Source: Aeromicrobium sp. PE09-221
GTDB lineage: Bacteria; Actinomycetota; Actinomycetes; Propionibacteriales; Nocardioidaceae
Direction: 5' to 3'
DNA length: 64,000 bases
Assembly (NCBI RefSeq): GCF_002174305.1
Contig: NZ_MIJB01000018.1
Location: 1 to 64,000, forward strand
Within the stretch, counting starts at the first letter, position 1, and each line of letters starts with the position of its first letter. The position numbers were made by a program, and so were the translations under genes. Under the pieces are notes generated by a model. That model made no database searches. It saw only the letters and a list, made by a program, of their open reading frames with translations, and was not told the origin of the DNA. Below are positions 9,881 through 16,826 of the stretch, one piece after another.

Positions 9881-10032
9881 TCCTCGTGTCGTTCGGCCTC
9901 CGTGGTCGAGTAGCCCGGGTGGGCGGTGAGTTACACACCCCTCGGTCCCAGGTCCGGTGGGTTGCGCACGTCTCAAGCGCGGTGAGAGGTGCCTATTCCA
10001 CCGCCCGGGCGCCCGAGCACGGCTGACCGGCC

Positions 10033-10455
10033 TCAGTCGGCCTGGAGGTCCAGGGCGATGCCGTTGATGCAGTAGCGCTGGTCGGTGGGGGTGTCGTAGC
10101 CCTCGCCGCCGAAGACGTGGCCGAGGTGCGATCCGCAGTTCGCGCAGCGGACCTCGGTGCGCAGCATCCCCATCGAACGGTCCTCGATGTACTCGACACG
10201 GTCCTCGGCGAGGGGGGCGTAGAAGGCGGGCCAGCCGCAGTGGGCGTCGAACTTGGTCTCGCTGCGGAACAGCTCATTCCCGCAGGCCCGGCAGCGGTAG
10301 ACGCCCACGGTCGGATCGGTCTCATAGGAGCTGGAGAAGGGGCGCTCGGTGCCGCCCTGGCGCAGTACGTGGAACTCGGCCGCGCTGAGCTCCTGGCGCC
10401 ACTGGTCGTCGGACTTCGCGACCTGGTAGTCGCGGCTCGCATCGGGTGCGGACAT
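10033..10455 (-). CDS. msrB: Peptide-methionine (R)-S-oxide reductase MsrB
   Basis: MsrB reduces the R epimer of methionine sulfoxide in oxidised proteins. The 140-residue protein has both zinc-binding pairs (C55/C58 in CRACGN and C104/C107 in CANCGSH). The catalytic cysteine is C129 in RYCINGIALD. It is convergent with hemQ across about 150 nt that hold an imperfect long-range inverted repeat (GCCCGGG at 9913 with CCGCCCGGGC at 10001). The upstream gene on the same strand ends only 5 nt before its start. Confidence 0.96.
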   Translation of the reverse strand: MSAPDASRDYQVAKSDDQWRQELSAAEFHVLRQGGTERPFSSSYETDPTVGVYRCRACGNELFRSETKFDAHCGWPAFYAPLAEDRVEYIEDRSMGMLRTEVRCANCGSHLGHVFGGEGYDTPTDQRYCINGIALDLQAD

Positions 10456-10460
10456 GGGAA

Positions 10461-10958
10461 TCAGATCTCCGTCTGTGCTTCGAAGGGCAGATGTTCGAGC
10501 AGGTGCAAGGTGGGGACATCGAGGGAACGCCGGGCACGCGAGGTCCAGTCCAGCTTGAGGAACTCGCGCACGAGGTGCGGCTCGGTGAGGATGATGACCT
10601 CGTCGGCCGAGGTCTCCGTCACCAGCTCCTTGAGAGCGTCGATCGGATCGAGATCGGTGAGGCGGGCGGTCACCTGCTGGTCGCGCTCACGCAGTAGTCG
10701 GGCGCTTTCCTCGAGTTCAGCCTCGCCGGCCTGGCGGAGTTCTTGATCGACGACGGCCATGGTGTCCGGCTCGGTCATCGGCACGAACTGTCCGCCGCCG
10801 AGGGCGCTCATCGACGACCCGAGGACCGCCGCCGAGCCCTCGATGGGCAGGAGGAGGTGATAGGTGACCTCGTCATCGACGCCCTCCTGCAGAGACACGA
10901 TCTGATTCGCATCCAGTTCGATCAGCTGACGTTCGATCAACAGCACCACGTTGTACAT
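10461..10958 (-). CDS. Conserved hypothetical protein, USP-like C-terminal half
   Basis: A 165-residue soluble protein. The N-terminal half contains ANQIVSLQEGVDDEVTYHLL. The second half includes DALKELVTETSADEVIILTE followed by a basic stretch ending in LHLLEH, reminiscent of the universal-stress-protein pattern in which a regulatory nucleotide site ends in a conserved helix. I cannot assign a specific function. It lies 9 nt downstream of the benE-like gene and 5 nt upstream of msrB on the same strand. Such small gaps suggest co-transcription, but an internal promoter is plausible because its role seems unrelated to the catabolic operon. Confidence 0.75.
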   Translation of the reverse strand: MYNVVLLIERQLIELDANQIVSLQEGVDDEVTYHLLLPIEGSAAVLGSSMSALGGGQFVPMTEPDTMAVVDQELRQAGEAELEESARLLRERDQQVTARLTDLDPIDALKELVTETSADEVIILTEPHLVREFLKLDWTSRARRSLDVPTLHLLEHLPFEAQTEI

Positions 10959-10967
10959 GTACCGATC

Positions 10968-12257
10968 CTAGTCGGCGGTGGTCGTCTCCTGCTCACGAGC
11001 GCGGAAGTGCCCCGGCTCCAGCAACAGTGAGGCGAGGACACCACCGACCAGCGACCAGAACGGTGCGGAGATGTTGAACACCGTGATACCGCTCATCGCG
11101 ATGATGAGGGCGAAGAATGCTCCCAGCTGGAAGCGCGGCGCCGAGAAGCTCTCCTGGAAGGACCGCACGAGGACACCGATCATCGCCAGACCGGCCACCG
11201 TGGCGATCAGCTCGGCCGGCAGGATGGTCACCAGCGCCACCGTGACCCCGGCGAAGATGCCGAACAGACCGAAGAGCACGCCGTTGACCACTGAGGCCGC
11301 ATAGCGTCCGGCCGGGTCTTCCCCCGCCTGGTCCGAGGAGCAGATCGCGGTCATCGGACCGGCGATGTTGGCGTTGTGACCGCCGAAGATCGGGGCGATC
11401 AGACCGCCGATACCGCTGATGATCGTCATCATGTTGAACGGCGGATCGTACCGCTCCGCCATGAGGACGCCCATGGCCTGGGCGTTCTCGGCCCCGATGA
11501 CCAGCAAGGCGAGGGGCACGGCCACCGCCAGCATGGCGCCGATATCGAAGGCGGGCATGATCAACACCGGTGCGCTGAGTCCGATCCCGCCCTCGAGGCT
11601 CCCGAAGTCGCCCAGGAATGCTGCGACGAGCACCCCAAGGGCCAGCGCGCCGAGCACACCGGGCACGCGGGGGAGGAAACGGCTCAGGACCACATAGCCG
11701 ACCAGCGCCGCTCCGACGACCGCAGGTGCGGCGATCGCAGAGTCGATGATGTCGATGCCGAAGCGGATCAGGGCGCCGGCGATCATCGCCATGACGATGG
11801 GGAAGGGGATCGAGTCGGCCAGTTTGCGCACCAGACCGCTCATGCCGATCACCAGGACGATGAGGCCGGCCATGAGGAAGGCCCCCACCATCTCGGCGAA
11901 GCTGAAATTCGGCAGGGCCGCGGCCACCAGTGCCGCCCCGGGGATCGAGTAGGCGCCGTTGATGGGCTGTTGATAGTAGAGTGCCATCACGATGGAGATC
12001 AGCCCGCCGAAGACGTAGATCCCGAAGATCCACGAGGCGATGATCTCGGCGCTGAGGCCGGCGGCGCTCGCCCCGCCGATGACGATCAGCGCCGGGCCGG
12101 TGCAACCGAAGATCGTGGCGATGACGCCCGCACCGATCGTCGCGAGATTGAGATGACCCGGTAGATCACGCAGACCGGTGCGGAAGCCGGGCCCGCGCTC
12201 GATGAGAGGCTGCTTCGTCGTCGGCTGGGCATCGCCGTGGCTGTCAGATGTGGTCAT
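10968..12257 (-). CDS. BenE-family benzoate/H+ symporter-like transporter
   Basis: A 429-residue integral membrane protein with about twelve hydrophobic segments, beginning after a short polar N terminus (LRDLPGHLNLATIGAGVIA). Motifs such as IFGCTGPALIVIGGA, YQQPINGAYSIPGAALVAAA and IAPIFGGHNANIAGPMTAIC are typical of the BenE family within the APC-type superfamily, which imports benzoate with protons. It is the last gene of an operon that includes an acyl-CoA ligase and a molybdenum hydroxylase. An aromatic or cyclic carboxylate is therefore a reasonable substrate guess; benzoate itself is not proven. Confidence 0.88.
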   Translation of the reverse strand: MTTSDSHGDAQPTTKQPLIERGPGFRTGLRDLPGHLNLATIGAGVIATIFGCTGPALIVIGGASAAGLSAEIIASWIFGIYVFGGLISIVMALYYQQPINGAYSIPGAALVAAALPNFSFAEMVGAFLMAGLIVLVIGMSGLVRKLADSIPFPIVMAMIAGALIRFGIDIIDSAIAAPAVVGAALVGYVVLSRFLPRVPGVLGALALGVLVAAFLGDFGSLEGGIGLSAPVLIMPAFDIGAMLAVAVPLALLVIGAENAQAMGVLMAERYDPPFNMMTIISGIGGLIAPIFGGHNANIAGPMTAICSSDQAGEDPAGRYAASVVNGVLFGLFGIFAGVTVALVTILPAELIATVAGLAMIGVLVRSFQESFSAPRFQLGAFFALIIAMSGITVFNISAPFWSLVGGVLASLLLEPGHFRAREQETTTAD

Positions 12258-12302
12258 GATTGCTCATCTCTGTCGACGACCCTGGTGCTGGGCCGGGGTG
12301 GT

Positions 12303-13886
12303 TCAGGTGGTGACGGGGGACTCGGCCGCGGGGCCGGTCATGGCGGGCGCGTCGTATTCGCCCGCGACGAGCTTGCGGCGCAGGATCTTGCCCACCGGGG
12401 ACTTGGGGATCGCCCCGATGACGATGACCCGCTTGGGACGCTTGTAGGGCGAGAGCGGGGCCTCGGTCCTGATCCAGTCCGTGACGCGATCGGTCAGGGC
12501 CGCGGGGTCCTCGTCCTCGCGGGACGGGACGATGAAGGCGGTGACAGCCTGTCCCCACTTCTCGTCCGGGAGGCCTACGACGCTGACCTCCGCGATATCG
12601 GGATGACGGGCGAGGATGTCCTCGACCTCGACCGGATGCACGTTCTCACCGCCGGTGAGGATCATGTCGTCGACCCGGCCCTCAACCCATAGGTCACCGT
12701 CCTCATCGACTCGACCGATATCGCCGGTGTGGTACCAGCCGTGACGGATCGACTTCGCATCCGCATCAGGTCGCTGCCAGTAGCCGGAGAAGGCCTCGTC
12801 GGAGCACAGGTCCACGGCGATCTCGCCTTCCTGGCCTGGGGGCAGCGGCTCATGGACCTCATCGCTCGCCGGGTCGACGACACGCCACCTGCCGAACACG
12901 CCGGGACGGCCGGCCGAGCCTGGCTTGGCCGCGGCGTCGTCGGCGATCGAGAAGGTATAGACCTCGCTGGAGCCGTAGTGGTTGATGAACACCTCGGGCC
13001 GGAGCCGGTCGACCAGCTGCTCGCACAAGGAGGACGTCATCGGCGCCCCGGCGAAGGCCAGCTTGCGGACGCTGCGTGCCACGCGATCCATGTCGCCACC
13101 GCCGTTGACGATGGACCAGAAGGCCGTGGGCACCAGATACAGGGCCGTCACCGACTCCTGTTCGATGAGATCGACCGCCTCATCGGGACGGAACACCGGC
13201 TGGACGACGAAGGTCCCACCGACGACGATCATCGACAACAGCGAGCGCAGGCCCATGGTGTGGTACATCGGCATGGCGCCCAGCGTGACCTCGCCCGGCT
13301 GGTAGCGGGCCTGGATGACATGTGCGACGGAGGCGGCATGCTCGTTGCGCTGGGTACGGGGGACGCCTTTGGGCCGTCCGGTGGTCCCGCTGGTGTAGAG
13401 CATCACGCTGTGGTCACCGGGGCCGACCTTGATACCGGGGGAGGAGATGTCCGCGGCGGCGACCGACTCCTCGAAGTCGAGGCTGCCCGCGATGTCGCAG
13501 GCGCCGACGGTGAGTACCACCGGCCGGATCGCGGCCTCCGCGAGCACGCGTCGGGCCAGCTCCGCCGCCACCGTGTCCACGACGACCACCTTCGGTGCCG
13601 AGTCCGTCAGGCAGTGCGACAGCTCGGACTCGCCCAGCCGGATGTTGTAGGGCGTGGACATGACACCGAGCTTCTGGAGCGCCAGATGGGTCGAGGCCAT
13701 CTCCTCGCTGTTGGATAGGAAGAGTCCCACTCGGTCGCCGCGCTCCACACCGAGCGAGGTCATCAGGTTCGCGATCTGATCGGTTCGTCGGTCGAGCTCC
13801 CGATAGGTCAGCCGTCGCTGGCCGGCGAAGGCGACCCGTTCAGGGAAGCGTTCGGCCGTCCAGGTGAGGGTCGTGCCGAGGTCCAT
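12303..13886 (-). CDS. Acyl/aryl-CoA ligase (AMP-binding)
   Basis: A 527-residue member of the ANL superfamily that activates a carboxylic acid as acyl-AMP and then as CoA thioester. The P-loop YTSGTTGRPKGVP, the A5 motif YGSSE, YHTGD and the C-terminal lysine motif PKSPVGKILRRKL are all present. Start: an ATG preceded by GGAAGGAAC, 2 nt after the preceding gene. Its position between the hydroxylase subunits and a BenE transporter suggests it activates the imported acid, so the hydroxylase would act on a CoA ester. The substrate is unknown. Confidence 0.88.
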   Translation of the reverse strand: MDLGTTLTWTAERFPERVAFAGQRRLTYRELDRRTDQIANLMTSLGVERGDRVGLFLSNSEEMASTHLALQKLGVMSTPYNIRLGESELSHCLTDSAPKVVVVDTVAAELARRVLAEAAIRPVVLTVGACDIAGSLDFEESVAAADISSPGIKVGPGDHSVMLYTSGTTGRPKGVPRTQRNEHAASVAHVIQARYQPGEVTLGAMPMYHTMGLRSLLSMIVVGGTFVVQPVFRPDEAVDLIEQESVTALYLVPTAFWSIVNGGGDMDRVARSVRKLAFAGAPMTSSLCEQLVDRLRPEVFINHYGSSEVYTFSIADDAAAKPGSAGRPGVFGRWRVVDPASDEVHEPLPPGQEGEIAVDLCSDEAFSGYWQRPDADAKSIRHGWYHTGDIGRVDEDGDLWVEGRVDDMILTGGENVHPVEVEDILARHPDIAEVSVVGLPDEKWGQAVTAFIVPSREDEDPAALTDRVTDWIRTEAPLSPYKRPKRVIVIGAIPKSPVGKILRRKLVAGEYDAPAMTGPAAESPVTT

Positions 13887-13888
13887 GA

Positions 13889-15148
13889 TCAGTTCCTTCC
13901 AGTGATCCGGCGCACGAGCGCCTTGATCCGGGATCGAATGAGGGTGAACACGATAGAGAGAGCGCTGGCGGGGGCTGCCTCGACGGGAGCCTCGCCGCGG
14001 GACGCGGCATCGATATTGGCCGCGAACTGGTGGAACATGTCCGTGCTGACGTCGTTGACGAGACCGCGTCCGAATTGAGCGATGCGGCCCACCATGTGCA
14101 ACTCGGCGACCGCGCGCAGGTCGGTGCCGCCGTCCCGCCGCGACTCCGCGGTGAGGTCGACGACCGCGGCCACGTCCCCGGAGGAGGCGTCGGCGGCCTG
14201 GCCGATGACCTTCACCCGATGCGTCGCATCGTCGCGTTCGAGGATCTTGACGTCGCCGAGGAAGGCGAGCCGCACGGGACCCAGGCTGACGCGCATGCGG
14301 CCCTTGTACTGGTCGTCGCCGAAATCGGCGATGATCTCGGCTCCCGGCAGACAGGTCGCCAGCGCCTCGGTGTCCTCGATGATCTCCCAGATGGCGTCGA
14401 TGGGAGCCTCGGCGTGGGTGTCGACGGTGACCACCGCCGTCGGCTCGCCGGAGGGCACGGCGATCTCGGCGGGTCCGGATGCCGCCTCGGCCGCCTCCAG
14501 CGTCGCGGGTGTGCCGGCGCCGCCCAAGGTCGCCCGTGGGAGCCGGGGCTCGGCATGGCCGCAGTTCCTGGGACCCGGCACGCCCTGCGGATACCGATCC
14601 GCGACATCGGCGACCGCGTCGACGATATTGCGGTAACCGGTGCAGCGGCACAGCACACCGGAGAGCCGGTCGGGGAGCTCCGCCGCCTCGATACCGGGTT
14701 CGGAACTGAGCAGGTCGTAGGCGCTCATGATCTGCCCCGGCGTACAGAAGCCGCACTGCAGCGCGTGATGGGCACCGAAGGACTCCTGGAGCGGGTGGAG
14801 ATCGGTCGGCGTGCCCATGCCCTCGACCGTCACCACCTCCGAGCCGTCCACCTGGCAGGCCAGGATCAGACAGGAGCGTGCTGCGTCGCCGTCGACCATG
14901 ACGGTGCACAGACCGCAGACTCCGTGCTCACAGCCGAGGTGTGTGCCCGTGAGGCCCAGGTGATCGCGCAGGGCGTCCGCCAGCGTGACCCGGGGTGCGA
15001 CGTGCACGGTGGCGGGGCGGCCGTTGACGGTGAGGTCGACCCGGAGCAGCTCATCGGCCTCGCACCGTGTGACCGCGGTGTCCGCGTCCTCACGTCGCCG
15101 TCGCCAGCGGTCGACGACCGAGGCAGCCTGATCGAGGAGCAGGGTCAT
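13889..15148 (-). CDS. Fused 2Fe-2S subunit (CoxS-like) and CoxG/SRPBCC domain
   Basis: The first part (about residues 34-185) is a molybdenum-hydroxylase small subunit with two [2Fe-2S] clusters: C73, C78, C81 and C93, then C132, C135, C167 and C169 (QCGFCTPGQI, CRCTGY). The second part (about 236-385) is a CoxG-like SRPBCC domain containing AEAPIDAIWEIIEDTEALA and CLPGAEI. In CO dehydrogenase systems CoxG is a separate membrane-recruitment or maturation protein, so a covalent fusion is unusual. A basic C-terminal tail (SRIKALVRRITGR) could touch the membrane. It overlaps the FAD subunit gene by 4 nt. Confidence 0.88.
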   Translation of the reverse strand: MTLLLDQAASVVDRWRRRREDADTAVTRCEADELLRVDLTVNGRPATVHVAPRVTLADALRDHLGLTGTHLGCEHGVCGLCTVMVDGDAARSCLILACQVDGSEVVTVEGMGTPTDLHPLQESFGAHHALQCGFCTPGQIMSAYDLLSSEPGIEAAELPDRLSGVLCRCTGYRNIVDAVADVADRYPQGVPGPRNCGHAEPRLPRATLGGAGTPATLEAAEAASGPAEIAVPSGEPTAVVTVDTHAEAPIDAIWEIIEDTEALATCLPGAEIIADFGDDQYKGRMRVSLGPVRLAFLGDVKILERDDATHRVKVIGQAADASSGDVAAVVDLTAESRRDGGTDLRAVAELHMVGRIAQFGRGLVNDVSTDMFHQFAANIDAASRGEAPVEAAPASALSIVFTLIRSRIKALVRRITGRN

Positions 15149-16035
15149 CGGGATTCTCCTTTCCTGCTGTCGCGGAAGGCGGCGACGAGTTCGCGGCCGC
15201 CCAGCACGCGGACCAGACGACGCCGGTAGCCGGCGCTGGCGTGCTTGTCGCCGCCGGTGGTCACGAGGTCGCGGGCCGCATCGGCGAGAGCCTCGGCTAC
15301 GGCGGCGGAGGCGCCGTCCTCCTCCGCCGCGCGCAGCGGCTCGGCGACGGTCTCGGTCACATCGAGGAGCCGGGGACGATCTGCCACCCCGAACGCGCCG
15401 AGCAGCGCGCGCACGACACGGTCGCCCTCCGTCTGCACCATCGTCGTGATGCCGACGAGAGCGAAATCGCCGTGGCGCCGCGCCATCTCGGCGAAACCGA
15501 AGCCCTGTCCGCGGCGAGCCCGGGGTACGGTGACGTGCCGCAGCACCTCGCCGGGTTCCAGGGCGGTGGTCATGGCTCCCCGGAAGAACTCGTCGGCGGG
15601 CAGCTCACGATCGCCTCCGGGACCGGTGATCCCGAGCCGTGCGCCGAGAGTCACCATCACGGCGGGCAGCTCGGAGGCCGGGTCGGCGTGGGCGAGCGAG
15701 CCGCACACCGTGCCCCGGCTCCGGATCTCCCGGTGCCCGATCCACGGCAATGCCCGGGACAGCAGGGGAACCCGTAGATCGCGGTGCCGTTCCACGGCAC
15801 GCTGACGAACGGCTGCTCCGATCCGCACCTCGTGCGTGCCGACGTCGATGCTCTGCCAGGCCGGGACCCGTGAGATGTCCACGAGGGTCGGCGGCCGGCC
15901 GAGGCGCATCGCCAGCACCGGCATCAGCGACTGACCGCCGGCGATGATCTTGGCCTCTCCCTCCGCGAGGGACAGCTCGGCGAGCACTCCCTCCGGTGAG
16001 GTCGGGCGCACGTAGGAGAACGGGGCAGCCTTCAT
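15145..16035 (-). CDS. FAD-binding subunit of molybdenum hydroxylase (CoxM-like)
   Basis: A 296-residue subunit carrying FAD between the iron-sulphur clusters and the external electron acceptor. KIIAGGQSLMPVLAMRLGRP is the characteristic first FAD motif, and IRSRGTVCGSLAHADPASELP is the second. The C-terminal CO_deh_flav_C-like domain follows. The ATG lies 1 nt after the enoyl-CoA hydratase stop, and longer in-frame starts would extend into that gene. With the adjacent large and small subunits it forms a complete heterotrimeric xanthine-oxidase-family enzyme. Confidence 0.9.
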   Translation of the reverse strand: MKAAPFSYVRPTSPEGVLAELSLAEGEAKIIAGGQSLMPVLAMRLGRPPTLVDISRVPAWQSIDVGTHEVRIGAAVRQRAVERHRDLRVPLLSRALPWIGHREIRSRGTVCGSLAHADPASELPAVMVTLGARLGITGPGGDRELPADEFFRGAMTTALEPGEVLRHVTVPRARRGQGFGFAEMARRHGDFALVGITTMVQTEGDRVVRALLGAFGVADRPRLLDVTETVAEPLRAAEEDGASAAVAEALADAARDLVTTGGDKHASAGYRRRLVRVLGGRELVAAFRDSRKGESR

Positions 16036-16036
16036 G

Positions 16037-16816
16037 TCAGCGGTCCCGGAACTGCGGTGTGCGCTTCTCACCGAAGGCGGCCACGCCCTCGGCGAAGTCC
16101 TCGGTGGCCCGCAGCATCGAGTAGGCCTTGCGCTCCAGCTCCACTCCCGTCGCGAGCGGGCCGTCGACACCACGGTCGAGCACTTCCTTGGCGGTGCGCA
16201 GTGAGACCGCCGAGAAGCCCAGCAGCGTGGACACCACGCGATCCACCTCGCTCTCCAGCCCCTCGCGGTCCTCCGGGGCGCTGGCGACGAGACCCCAGTC
16301 GAAGGCCTGCTGCGCGCTGAAGCGTTCACCGGTGAGGATGTGGTACTTGGCGCGCGAGAGGCCGATCAGCCGCGAGAGCCGCTGGGTGCCGCCGGACCCC
16401 GGCATCATGCCCAGCTTCATCTCCGGCAGAGCGAAGGAGGAGCGTTGGGTGGCCAGGCGGATATCGGTGGAGAGGACGAGCTCGAGGCCCACGCCGAAGC
16501 AGTAGCCGTCGATCGCGGAGATCACGGGTTTCTGCGAGCGCGAGGCCGCGGTGATGTCGTGGCCGAGATCGGTGAGGTCGAAGGGGGCGACCTCCATGAA
16601 ACCAGCGATATCGCCGCCGGACGTGAAGTGCTCGCCGTCGCCGCGGATCACGACGACGCGGATGTCCCGGTCGGCGTCGATCTCGGCGAAGCGCTCGGCC
16701 ATCAGGGCGCGCATCTCCATCGTCACGACATTGAGCCGTCCGTGGTCGAGCGTCAGATTGGCCACGCGCCCGTCGTGGCTGCGCTCGAAATGGATGGTGC
16801 CTCCGGTGGTGGGCAT
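16037..16816 (-). CDS. Enoyl-CoA hydratase/isomerase family protein
   Basis: A 259-residue crotonase-fold protein. The oxyanion-hole segments are visible in EHFTSGGDIAGF and GYCFGVGLELVLSTDIRLAT, and the active-site loop in ALPEMKLGMMPGSGGTQRL. Start: ATG with AAAGGA upstream, 10 nt after the stop of the large hydroxylase subunit. Placement between two hydroxylase subunit genes implies that the pathway intermediate is a CoA ester that needs hydration, isomerisation or ring opening. The exact reaction cannot be read from the sequence. Confidence 0.9.
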   Translation of the reverse strand: MPTTGGTIHFERSHDGRVANLTLDHGRLNVVTMEMRALMAERFAEIDADRDIRVVVIRGDGEHFTSGGDIAGFMEVAPFDLTDLGHDITAASRSQKPVISAIDGYCFGVGLELVLSTDIRLATQRSSFALPEMKLGMMPGSGGTQRLSRLIGLSRAKYHILTGERFSAQQAFDWGLVASAPEDREGLESEVDRVVSTLLGFSAVSLRTAKEVLDRGVDGPLATGVELERKAYSMLRATEDFAEGVAAFGEKRTPQFRDR

Positions 16817-16826
16817 GCTGGTCCTT

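Noticed and set aside
11376-12164. A 262-codon open frame on the plus strand rich in His, Asp and Gly.
   Set aside because: It lies wholly antisense to the BenE-type transporter gene and has a composition typical of GC-rich shadow frames. It has no recognisable domain or ribosome-binding site.
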